Below, piece by piece: positions 1 through 5,793 of a DNA stretch of 21,766 nt. The notes under the pieces were generated by a model that was given only the letters and a program-made list of their open reading frames with translations, did not search any database and was not told the origin of the DNA. The first letter of the stretch is position 1; every line of letters begins with the position of its first letter. This DNA is from a virus. Location of the stretch: the IMG/VR virus record IMGVR_UViG_3300021197_000232, positions 1-21,766 of that record; one strand, 5' to 3'. A program made the position numbers and the translations under genes.

Positions 1-74
1 TTTTCTTACCTAATTGTTGTGGTAACAAAATTAATTGTATATTCGTAGTGTCAAAACACACAAACAAACAAACA
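1..74 (+). promoter_or_regulatory. Promoter/leader element, copy 1 of 3
   Basis: Bacteroidota-type promoter: TTG at 17-19 (or 14-16), then TATATTCG at 38-45, matching the TAnnTTTG -7 consensus except at one base. With TTG 17-19 the spacer is 18 bases. Transcription would start near 50-53. Positions 1-74 match 9633-9706 with only two differences (positions 8 and 34). The dyad TTGTT-N5-AACAA at 14-28 overlaps the -33 region and could be an operator. Downstream is a CA-rich untranslated leader ending at the ATG at 83. The promoter role is inferred from consensus and repetition. Confidence 0.8.
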
Positions 75-82
75 CACACATC

Positions 83-352
83 ATGAATCACTTACAGTTT
101 ACAGTAGAAACATTTACAACGGTAGTTTCGCACTATCAAGACGCTATACCAGCGCACATCCGAGACCAAGTAAAGTTCATAGCCTTTGCTATAGAGTTGA
201 ACGCAGACTTCAGAGATACCAACATAGTAATGAAGAAATCAGACTTTGAAGACCTGTGCAACGCGATGGGCTTTGGCTCTAGGTATGAATGGATGTACAT
301 AGATGACAAAAACGAAAACAACATAATCACAATCCAAAAATCAAGTTACTAA
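83..352 (+). CDS. Hypothetical protein, first gene of transcription unit 1
   Basis: The 89-residue product has no family I recognise. I chose ATG 83 because an in-frame TTG at 35 lies inside the promoter's -7 region and cannot be in the mRNA; the first ATG after the CA-rich leader is at 83. The sequence looks soluble, mixed alpha/beta and slightly acidic, with no signal peptide, membrane segment or Cys motif. Its position directly after the strongest promoter fits an early host-takeover or regulatory protein, but that is inferred from position only. Its stop TAA shares its last base with the next gene's ATG at 352, indicating translational coupling. Confidence 0.75.
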   Translation: MNHLQFTVETFTTVVSHYQDAIPAHIRDQVKFIAFAIELNADFRDTNIVMKKSDFEDLCNAMGFGSRYEWMYIDDKNENNIITIQKSSY

Positions 353-582
353 TGACACAAGAACAAATCACGAAACGGGTTAGGTTGCTATTGAGCAATC
401 TACCCTACGGAGGCATCAAAACCATTTCTGAGCGGTCAGGTTTTCCGCGCTCAACTGTTATTGATGTGCTGAGTAATCACAGAACCAACAGGCGTATTGA
501 CCAGCGTATTATTTTCCGCGAAACAGCCGCCTACCTCAAAGAAAGAAAAATCAGTTACGAACCACTTAAAACACTATTCTAA
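352..582 (+). CDS. Small helix-turn-helix-like DNA-binding protein
   Basis: The 76-residue basic protein has a helix-turn-helix-like pattern at about residues 20-45: a helix around IKTISERSG, a turn at FPRS, then a recognition-like helix TVIDVLSNH followed by basic residues (RTNRRIDQR). This resembles small phage or transposon HTH proteins, but I cannot name a family. It overlaps the upstream gene by one base and stops one base before the ERF gene's ATG. A plausible role is a regulator of the phage's own promoters, perhaps binding the dyad at 14-28, 9646-9660 and 21751-21765. That role is speculation from position and fold pattern. Confidence 0.6.
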   Translation: MTQEQITKRVRLLLSNLPYGGIKTISERSGFPRSTVIDVLSNHRTNRRIDQRIIFRETAAYLKERKISYEPLKTLF

Positions 583-583
583 G

Positions 584-1108
584 ATGAAACACATATACAG
601 GGCTCTCGCAGCATTTCAACAAGAATGTCCAACCATACACAAAGGGACACAGGGGTACGGTTACTCATACGCAGACCTTCCAACCATACTGAAGACAATT
701 AACCCACTACTAGAAAAGCATGGGTTAGGCTTTTCGCAGCCTGTGGACTTGGACACCATACAGACTATTCTGTTTCACGTGGAAAGCGGTGAAACCATTA
801 CGAGTTCAACCCTAATGCCTACGGGTGTAGAGTTGAAAGGCATGAACCAATTCCAAGTTGACGGGTCTAAGATTACTTATTACAGGCGGTACGCTTTGAG
901 TTCTTTGCTGGGTATTGTTACCGACAAAGACACAGACGCAGGGGGGCAGCAAGTAGCAAAGACTGAAAAGCCAGCCTTGACGCCTACATCAAGCGCATGG
1001 CATGACGCGATTAAACACCTACAGGCTTCGGGAACAATAGCACAAATTAAGAAGAAGTACACCCTAACCGCTGAACACGAAGAACAGCTAAAGAACGACA
1101 CGCTATGA
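584..1108 (+). CDS. erf: ERF-family single-strand annealing recombinase
   Basis: The 174-residue protein is a recognisable ERF-family annealing protein, which coats single-stranded DNA and pairs complementary strands during phage recombination and genome circularisation. Diagnostic stretches are YSYADLPTIL (residues 28-37) and ITYYRRYALSSLLGI (97-111) followed by acidic DKDTDA. The variable C-terminal tail is charged. ATG 584 is chosen because it lies one base after the upstream stop and begins the family's normal N-terminus; the in-frame ORF upstream to 497 only reads through the HTH gene. Its stop overlaps the next start as ATGA. The adjacent exonuclease forms the usual annealase-exonuclease pair, like lambda Bet-Exo. 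Confidence 0.9.
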   Translation: MKHIYRALAAFQQECPTIHKGTQGYGYSYADLPTILKTINPLLEKHGLGFSQPVDLDTIQTILFHVESGETITSSTLMPTGVELKGMNQFQVDGSKITYYRRYALSSLLGIVTDKDTDAGGQQVAKTEKPALTPTSSAWHDAIKHLQASGTIAQIKKKYTLTAEHEEQLKNDTL

Positions 1109-1776
1109 AGATAAGATGCAGCGCGCTTGGTCAGGTAATGACCAACAGTAGGAAGAAGGGCGAACTTTCAAAGACAGCACAATCCTACGTCAAGAAATGG
1201 CTCAAGGAAAAGCAATACGACAGGCGTATTGTGTTCAGTTCCAAGCAGATTGAAAAGGGGTTAATCATGGAAGATGAAGCGATTGACTTTGTCGGTGAAT
1301 ATTACGGTTTGGGCTTTGTCTTGAAGAACGAAGAACACTTTTCAAATGACTTCGTAACAGGAACGCCCGACCTAATCACGGGGGACACGGTACGTGACAT
1401 CAAATGCAGTTGGAGTCTAGACACATTCCCAGCGTATGAGAGCGAACTTCCCAACAAAGATTACTATTGGCAACTGCAGGGGTATATGTGGCTCACAGGT
1501 AAGGAGAACGCCTATTTAGACTATTGCCTAATGAACACACCTGAACACCTAATTCAAAGCGAATTGAGGTCGGAGGCATACCGCCACGCTAAAAAGAAGT
1601 TAAGCGACAAGCAAGCGGTCAAAATTAGGCGTAGAATGACGTTTGATGACGTGCCTACACAGTTAAGAATCAAAACCTTTGAAGTGCCTAGAAACGAAGA
1701 AGATATAGAGGCAATTAAGGAAAGAGTAAACGAGTGCAATACATATATGAACCAAATCAAAATCAAATTATCATGA
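1105..1776 (+). CDS. YqaJ/lambda-exonuclease-type recombination exonuclease
   Basis: The 223-residue protein has the PD-(D/E)XK nuclease core of YqaJ and lambda exonuclease relatives: an N-terminal helix with MEDEAI (55-60), GTPD with catalytic D89, the D98-I99-K100 motif, and the QLQGYMWLTG helix (123-132). It probably resects double-stranded ends 5' to 3', producing single strands for the ERF annealase encoded just upstream. The ATG overlaps the erf stop by four bases (ATGA), so the two products are probably translated together. Length is normal for small phage members. The C-terminal third is charged and helical. Confidence is high for family, moderate for polarity of digestion. Confidence 0.88.
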   Translation: MKIRCSALGQVMTNSRKKGELSKTAQSYVKKWLKEKQYDRRIVFSSKQIEKGLIMEDEAIDFVGEYYGLGFVLKNEEHFSNDFVTGTPDLITGDTVRDIKCSWSLDTFPAYESELPNKDYYWQLQGYMWLTGKENAYLDYCLMNTPEHLIQSELRSEAYRHAKKKLSDKQAVKIRRRMTFDDVPTQLRIKTFEVPRNEEDIEAIKERVNECNTYMNQIKIKLS

Positions 1777-2030
1777 CTGAAAAACAATTCTGCGGAAGCG
1801 CAAAAATCATTGAAACCCAATACGGTGAAATGACCAAAGTATCGTTCAGCGAAAAAGACGTTGAAGTACTGAAAAACAACTTGGACAACGGGTGGGTCAA
1901 CGCTGTAATCAAGGAAAAGATGAACAAGCAAGAAGGCAAACCAACGCACTACCTACAAGTTGACACATGGAAGCCTGAAGTAAAGGCAGCGCAAGCCGCC
2001 CCAGCTAAAGATGAAGACCTACCTTTCTGA
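1773..2030 (+). CDS. Small single-stranded-DNA-binding-like protein with SSB-type acidic tip
   Basis: The 85-residue protein ends in DEDLPF, closely resembling the DDDIPF tip with which bacterial SSB recruits partner proteins. The body (residues 8-67) alternates short beta-like stretches (SAKIIET, MTKVSFS, WVNAVIKEK, HYLQVDTW), compatible with a small OB-like fold. An Ala/Pro linker (72-78) precedes the tip, as in SSBs. I chose ATG 1773 because it overlaps the exonuclease stop as ATGA; the ORF extends further upstream to 1734 only inside the exonuclease gene. Position within the recombination module supports ssDNA binding. Overall similarity to classical SSB is not evident, so the role is inferred. 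Confidence 0.6.
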   Translation: MTEKQFCGSAKIIETQYGEMTKVSFSEKDVEVLKNNLDNGWVNAVIKEKMNKQEGKPTHYLQVDTWKPEVKAAQAAPAKDEDLPF

Positions 2031-2458
2031 TGCAAGAAAGAAGGTTTGAAACCAATGACGACAGGACGAGGGAGGCGCTAACCCTCCTTCGCCTTGCCGA
2101 CCATGCAGGCCTAACAGTTGAACTGATGCAAGAACTATCCCCCGTTGACGCGAAACTTTACAGGAACGAAAAGGTGGTGGCATACGCAGAGGTCAAAACC
2201 TATAAGCAGACCTTTGAAAAAGCAAAGACCTACATATTTGTCGCGGTCAAAAAGTTGGCAAAGTTGCAAGAGGTGTCTGTTGCTAATAGGCTTCCCGTGT
2301 ACATGGTGTACAGGTTCAATGACTGCATCGGCTATTATGCGATTTCACAGATTGATGACGCGCTATGTGGTTGGGACGGTAGAAACCCGCGTGAGGGTAG
2401 TATGTACGACAAAGAGTTGGTGGTCTATATACCAAAATCAATGATGAAACTTATCTAA
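2030..2458 (+). CDS. Possible PD-(D/E)XK nuclease-like protein
   Basis: The 142-residue protein has a pattern compatible with a PD-(D/E)XK nuclease: D40 in the sequence SPVDAKL, then the strand VVAYAEVKTY carrying E54-V55-K56, then a long helix and a strand (LPVYMVYRF, about 89-97). This is the spacing seen in resolvase-like and Vsr-like nucleases, but I do not recognise a specific family and a missing catalytic residue cannot be excluded. It overlaps the SSB-like gene by one base (TGATG) and the NinG gene by one base (TAATG). Position between recombination proteins supports a role in processing replication or recombination intermediates. Confidence 0.45.
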   Translation: MQERRFETNDDRTREALTLLRLADHAGLTVELMQELSPVDAKLYRNEKVVAYAEVKTYKQTFEKAKTYIFVAVKKLAKLQEVSVANRLPVYMVYRFNDCIGYYAISQIDDALCGWDGRNPREGSMYDKELVVYIPKSMMKLI

Positions 2459-2844
2459 TGGCTAAGAAATCAAATAGAAGCAGGCTCGTAAAAAAACTAG
2501 ACGCAGCGTTCAGCCAATACATAAGGCATCGTGACAGCGTTGACGGTATCTGCACCTGTTGCACCTGTGGCACACGCAAGCCGATTAAAGAAATGCAATG
2601 CGGTCACTTTATTTCGCGCTCCAAATATGCAACGCGCTGGGATGAAGATAACTGCGCGGCTCAATGTGTTGGTTGCAATATGTTCAAACAGGGCGAACAG
2701 TATAAGTTCAGCATCTATATTGACCAAAAACACTACGCAGGCAAAGCGGATGAAATCTTACAGCGCAGCCGCGCAACACAGAAATTCACAGAATACGAAC
2801 TAGAAGAAATGATAACACACTACAAAAACAAAATCAATGGATAA
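2458..2844 (+). CDS. ninG: NinG/Rap-family recombination endonuclease
   Basis: The 128-residue protein matches the phage lambda NinG (Rap) family, structure-specific endonucleases acting on branched intermediates during phage recombination. Visible hallmarks are the basic N-terminal helix followed by FSQYIRHRD (18-26), a Cys cluster CTCCTC (32-37), the CGHFISR motif (48-54), the ATRWDEDNCAAQC stretch (58-70) and CVGCN (70-74), together forming a zinc-supported HNH-like core. Length is shorter than lambda NinG because the C-terminal extension is reduced. The start overlaps the upstream stop by one base, and its 3' end overlaps the next gene by eight bases. Works with ERF and the exonuclease upstream. 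Confidence 0.88.
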   Translation: MAKKSNRSRLVKKLDAAFSQYIRHRDSVDGICTCCTCGTRKPIKEMQCGHFISRSKYATRWDEDNCAAQCVGCNMFKQGEQYKFSIYIDQKHYAGKADEILQRSRATQKFTEYELEEMITHYKNKING

Positions 2845-3310
2845 CACATACAAGAACATCTTAGAAAAACACGCAGACATTTTGAACGAACTTGAGGAAG
2901 CAGTAATCATGAGGGAACTACAGCAAATCAAAACCAACACGAAAAAGGTAGTAAAGAGCATTGACGCGCTTATCGAACATTGGTGCAAGGTGTACTCCGT
3001 GCAGCGCGTTGAACTAGAAGGGAGTAGCCGCAGACATCAGTTGAAGATGGCTAGGTTCTGTATATGGTGGTGCATAAGGAATAAGATTGTGCCAAATGAA
3101 TTAACTTATGAGGCGGCTGGTAAGATATTCAACAGGAATTACGCTACCGCTCTACATGGTGTGTCACAGATTGACCAATGGATGGTTTTTGAAACAGACT
3201 TACGAAACACTATCATGAAACTGTTGGCAGACTATGGCTTCAGGAGTAGTTGGAATGAGGCTGATAAACAACTGCATTGGATGTTGAAGGAGGAACTCTA
3301 TGCTGAGTAG
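2837..3310 (+). CDS. Protein with DnaA domain IV-like DNA-binding region
   Basis: The 157-residue protein has an N-terminal helical region (1-45, charged, possibly coiled coil) and a C-terminal part (about 60-132) resembling domain IV of DnaA, the DnaA-box-binding helix-turn-helix: a basic start (SSRRHQLK), the helix ARFCIWWCIRNK, then YEAAGKIFNR and the signature-like NYATALHGVSQI, corresponding to the DHTTVLHAxxKI region of DnaA. No AAA+ ATPase segment is present. It could bind origin DNA or repress replication or transcription. The start overlaps ninG by eight bases (ATGGATAA). It ends just before a short spacer with a promoter-like dyad. Confidence 0.65.
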   Translation: MDNTYKNILEKHADILNELEEAVIMRELQQIKTNTKKVVKSIDALIEHWCKVYSVQRVELEGSSRRHQLKMARFCIWWCIRNKIVPNELTYEAAGKIFNRNYATALHGVSQIDQWMVFETDLRNTIMKLLADYGFRSSWNEADKQLHWMLKEELYAE

Positions 3311-3352
3311 TTGATATAACAAAAACGTTATATTAGCGGCAAAATAACACAC
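3311..3352 (+). promoter_or_regulatory. Spacer with inverted repeat and weak promoter before the initiator gene
   Basis: This 42-base spacer is one of the few non-coding gaps in unit 1. It has a perfect inverted repeat, ATATAAC (3314-3320) and GTTATAT (3327-3333), separated by six bases. The right arm overlaps TATATTAG (3329-3336), one mismatch from the TAnnTTTG -7 consensus, with TTG at 3311-3313; the 15-base spacing is shorter than optimal. The leader then reads ACACAC to the ATG at 3353, as with the main promoters. It may be a weak or regulated internal promoter for the replication initiator. Confidence 0.4.
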
Positions 3353-3994
3353 ATGGAAAACAAGAAATCATTTGTCCTATACTGCGACTTGATGCACACA
3401 GTCAAGCGTTTGCCCGATGATGTGGCTGGTCAGCTATTTAAGCACGTTCTAAGCTACGTTAACGATGAAAACCCTGTAACGGATAACCTACTCATTGAAG
3501 TATGCTTTGAGCCTATTAAACAGCAACTGAAGCGCGACCTGTGCAAATGGCAGGAGCGCAAAGATAAACGGGTTGAGGCTGGGAAGAAGGGTGGTCTAGC
3601 AAAAGCTAGCAATGCTAGCAATGCTAAAAAGCCTCTAGCAAACTTAGCTGTAAATGGTAATGTAAATGTAAATGGTAATGTAAGTGTAAGTGTAATAGAT
3701 GAAATAAAAGACACCGCACTTCGTGCAGCGTTTGTTGAGTTCATTAAGCACCGTAAGCAGTTACGAAAGCCGATGACACCCATCGCCATAACACGCATGA
3801 TTAAGAAGCTAAACAAACAAGACCCAGCAACAGCCGAAGCGATGTTGATACAGAGCATGGAAAACGGTTGGTCAGGCATATTTGAATTGAAAGAAAAACA
3901 CAATGGAAAATCAAGAGCAGAACAAGCTATCCAAAACATCAACGAAGGCGGCAACGAAGACCTCAACCAAATTGAGGGACTCGGTAGCTTCTGA
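3353..3994 (+). CDS. Replication initiator-like protein (DUF6291-type N-terminus)
   Basis: The 213-residue protein has three parts. Residues 1-66 (SFVLYCDLMHTVKRLPDD..., then GQLFKHVLSYVND) match the DUF6291-type N-terminus common in Bacteroidota phage replication proteins. Residues 83-115 are low complexity, with repeated ASN and NVNV units. Residues 120-213 have the helical arrangement ending in NGWSGIFELK (171-180), seen in O-like and DnaD-like initiators or helicase loaders. It probably marks the phage origin and recruits host helicase, since no phage helicase or polymerase is in the window. The low-complexity stretch is encoded by DNA repeats at 3596-3696 that resemble origin iterons, as in lambda O. 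Function is inferred. Confidence 0.65.
   Translation: MENKKSFVLYCDLMHTVKRLPDDVAGQLFKHVLSYVNDENPVTDNLLIEVCFEPIKQQLKRDLCKWQERKDKRVEAGKKGGLAKASNASNAKKPLANLAVNGNVNVNGNVSVSVIDEIKDTALRAAFVEFIKHRKQLRKPMTPIAITRMIKKLNKQDPATAEAMLIQSMENGWSGIFELKEKHNGKSRAEQAIQNINEGGNEDLNQIEGLGSF
3596..3641 (+). repeat. Iteron-like repeats CTAGCAAW inside the initiator gene
   Basis: Four copies of CTAGCAA lie at 3596-3602, 3606-3612, 3615-3621 and 3635-3641, each followed by A or T, all in the same orientation. They encode part of the protein's low-complexity linker. Together with the adjacent hexamer tandem they form a candidate replication origin, as in lambda where iterons lie within gene O. Origin function is inference; a coding microsatellite is the alternative. 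Confidence 0.55.
3649..3696 (+). repeat. Eight tandem hexamers of TGTAAN/TGGTAA
   Basis: Eight consecutive six-base units occupy 48 bases: TGTAAA, TGGTAA, TGTAAA, TGTAAA, TGGTAA, TGTAAG, TGTAAG, TGTAAT. They encode alternating Val and Asn/Ser/Gly (NGNVNVNGNVSVSV) and are A+T rich, which could serve as an unwinding element beside the CTAGCAAW iterons. Similar Val-Asn microsatellites occur in other phage initiators, so either coding-linker drift or origin selection is possible. Confidence 0.6.
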
Positions 3995-4580
3995 CATTGC
4001 TGACCAGCTAGACAAGGTGAGCGCTTACTTAGACGCGCCTGTACTAACCAAAGTTCAGAAGGTTGCAGTAATAGACTTTTTGATAAGCGAGTTCAAAACA
4101 GTACAAGTTGACGAACTGAGCACAGCCGTCAAATTAGTGCTAGCTGAAAAGCTAGAAACAACGCGCGATATTGCGTACATAACGAAACAGTCCGTTGGCT
4201 GGTGGGGAACAATCCTGTCAGCATGGACAAAACACAAGAGGGAAATGAGAAAAAGACCTGACCCAATAGACTTAACTAAGCCGCAGTTGACGCAGTACAC
4301 GGGCGTTGATGGTAAAGACCGCGAGTATTATGAGCAGTTGGTCAAGTGGTACAAATTGAACGGGATGCCTGACTATGGTTGGGCCTACAACAAGGCTAGA
4401 AAGTACGCGGAAAACAACGGTTTACTTTTGGTGAAACCAAGCGACAAAGACGCAGTTTGGGAAGTTGCTCGTGAATACTTTAGAACCAAGCGAAGGGAGC
4501 GTAACGAAAAGATAGGTCAGCCTCACTTAGATTACGCTGTAATGTTTCTGCACCTAAAACGGTTGCCCAAAAACAAATAA
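3903..4580 (+). CDS. Hypothetical replication-module protein
   Basis: The 225-residue protein belongs to no family I recognise. ATG 3903 makes a 92-base overlap with the initiator gene in another frame; the next in-frame ATG is near residue 118, which would lose the well-formed helical region, so 3903 is preferred (a GTG at 4018 is possible). Residues 1-25 are Lys/Thr/Ser rich and probably disordered. Residues 30-100 look helical, followed by VGWWGTILSAWTKHKREM (about 99-116) and a basic C-terminal half with YGWAYNKARKYAEN (about 158-171). No catalytic motif is evident. Position after the initiator suggests a helicase-loader or accessory replication role, but this is inference. Confidence 0.65.
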   Translation: MENQEQNKLSKTSTKAATKTSTKLRDSVASDIADQLDKVSAYLDAPVLTKVQKVAVIDFLISEFKTVQVDELSTAVKLVLAEKLETTRDIAYITKQSVGWWGTILSAWTKHKREMRKRPDPIDLTKPQLTQYTGVDGKDREYYEQLVKWYKLNGMPDYGWAYNKARKYAENNGLLLVKPSDKDAVWEVAREYFRTKRRERNEKIGQPHLDYAVMFLHLKRLPKNK

Positions 4581-4581
4581 G

Positions 4582-4815
4582 ATGAAGAGGAAAGACAGGG
4601 AAATACTTTTACGCGCCTTAAAACATTACCAAGCAAGGGACGAAGATGAGGCGTGGGAGGTGCAGCAAATTAGGCTCAGGCTCTACAACGCACACCCCGA
4701 CCAAATAAAGGCAAGAGCGCTAGGAGATAAGCTAAAGAATATGAGTAACAGGCTGTTAATAATTATTATGACGATTGTTGTAGCTTTGGGCCTCTTAGCA
4801 GTATTCTTGAGATAA
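4582..4815 (+). CDS. Small tail-anchored membrane protein
   Basis: The 77-residue protein has a highly charged N-terminal cytoplasmic part (1-56, Lys/Arg/Glu-rich helices) and one hydrophobic C-terminal segment (about 58-76, LLIIIMTIVVALGLLAVFL) ending in Arg. It is therefore probably a tail-anchored inner-membrane protein. It starts one base after the upstream stop. It lacks the two to three membrane spans and context of a typical holin and lies far from structural genes, so lysis is not the favoured idea; membrane anchoring of replication or a superinfection-exclusion role are possible but unsupported. Confidence 0.65.
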   Translation: MKRKDREILLRALKHYQARDEDEAWEVQQIRLRLYNAHPDQIKARALGDKLKNMSNRLLIIIMTIVVALGLLAVFLR

Positions 4816-5379
4816 GTGAAAGACAAGGCAATCTTAGACCTATTATGTGACGAAAGTTTAATAGAACTTTCAAGGAAGTTGGCGGCAAAATATGCTGATG
4901 ACTTGCTTCAAGAGGTTGCTTTGCTTCTGCTGGAAATGCCTGACGAGAAGTGGCGCGACATTAACGAGGGTGAATACTTGCGCTGGTATGTGGTGCGAAC
5001 GATGATGAACATGGCTACATCACCCCGTTCTAATTTTGCGGTGAAATACAGGATATTTGAACACCGATACGAAGTGCCAGCCATTGTAGATGAAGACCAC
5101 TACGATTACGAAAAGGAAGCAGACCTAACCCTTATTGATCAGCTATTAAGCACGTATCATTGGTACGATGCAGACATGGTGAAGCTATGGATTGAAAAAG
5201 GCAGTTACAGGAAAGTCGCAGCCGCCACAGGTATTCCATTCAAGTCAATAGGAAACACAGTAAGAAAAACATTAGACAACTTAAAAGATGACTATATCAA
5301 GCATCATATTGAACGCGCTGTTGAGCGCAGTCCTTTCGCTAATATTTACCGAAATATTGATGATAGACCTGAAGATTAA
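4816..5379 (+). CDS. RNA polymerase sigma-factor-like protein
   Basis: The 187-residue protein starts at GTG 4816, directly after the previous TAA. Residues 15-66 resemble sigma region 2 (YADDLLQEVALLLLEMP, then YLRWYVVRTMMNM). Residues 119-158 resemble sigma region 4: a helix-turn-helix with YRKVAAATGIPFKSIGNTVRKTLDNLK. An acidic linker (90-103) joins them. Such sigma-70-like proteins are common in Bacteroidota phages. It may direct host polymerase to phage promoters, including the repeated element. The gene overlaps the following membrane-protein gene by 92 bases in another frame. It is short for a full sigma and lacks obvious region 3, like ECF types. Confidence 0.7.
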   Translation: MKDKAILDLLCDESLIELSRKLAAKYADDLLQEVALLLLEMPDEKWRDINEGEYLRWYVVRTMMNMATSPRSNFAVKYRIFEHRYEVPAIVDEDHYDYEKEADLTLIDQLLSTYHWYDADMVKLWIEKGSYRKVAAATGIPFKSIGNTVRKTLDNLKDDYIKHHIERAVERSPFANIYRNIDDRPED

Positions 5380-5557
5380 GAAGCTACTAAACATCCCTGA
5401 CTATATTGGGCTGAAACCGTTGGACTGCCCTATGTGCCTTTCATGGTGGACAGGGTTTGCTATTGGGTTTCTTGACTGCGGTATTATGCCAGCGCTTTAC
5501 ACCGCATCCATCGCGCTACTTATGGAGCGCATCATTTATAAGCAGGAATGGATATGA
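5288..5557 (+). CDS. Small integral membrane protein with CPMC motif
   Basis: The 89-residue protein has a hydrophobic N-terminal segment (4-24), a central CPMCLSWWTGF motif (47-57) leading into a second hydrophobic stretch (about 52-64), and a third (68-80). The paired Cys next to a membrane helix resemble the phage-encoded DUF1360-like small membrane proteins, but this is only a weak match. ATG 5288 overlaps the sigma-like gene by 92 bases; a start at the internal ATG near 5360 would delete the first membrane helix, so the longer form is preferred. Function unknown. Confidence 0.6.
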   Translation: MTISSIILNALLSAVLSLIFTEILMIDLKIKKLLNIPDYIGLKPLDCPMCLSWWTGFAIGFLDCGIMPALYTASIALLMERIIYKQEWI

Positions 5558-5793
5558 CCAAAAAGGGAGTAGTAGATTTCATCAAAGAAAACCGTGAGCA
5601 GATAGAACGCTTTTCGGAGAACAGGAATTTCGGTAGGCTAACGAGGGCTGAACAGAAAGGGTATGTTGAAGCATACCAATACATTGAGCCAAAAGCAACG
5701 CTCTGTTTCACCTGTGGGCGTTCAGCGCAGATAATGGGGCGCAGGATGTTGCAATGGTTTGAAGATGCTAAACCAAAGCGAAGGAAGAAATGA
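5554..5793 (+). CDS. Hypothetical basic protein with CxxC motif
   Basis: The 79-residue protein is unrecognised. ATG 5554 overlaps the upstream stop as ATGA, the spacing used repeatedly in this operon; an in-frame ATG at 5548 adds only two residues and is also possible. The N-terminal 45 residues are helical and charged. CFTC at 51-54 followed by a basic helix (GRSAQIMGRRMLQWF) could bind a metal with partners elsewhere, but only one Cys pair is present. The C-terminus is strongly basic (KPKRRKK), consistent with nucleic-acid binding. Its stop overlaps the next ATG as ATGA. Confidence 0.6.
   Translation: MTKKGVVDFIKENREQIERFSENRNFGRLTRAEQKGYVEAYQYIEPKATLCFTCGRSAQIMGRRMLQWFEDAKPKRRKK

Noticed and set aside
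35-82. N-terminal extension of the first gene from a TTG at 35, encoding MYIRSVKTHKQTN-like residues
   Set aside because: The same extension appears before the unrelated gene at 9712 because both copies of the promoter/leader are read through. It lies within the promoter and would not be transcribed in full; the ATGs at 83 and 9712 are better starts.
4582-4815. Small membrane protein as a holin
   Set aside because: A single C-terminal membrane segment behind a charged cytoplasmic domain, no endolysin gene nearby, and location in the replication block argue against a lysis role.
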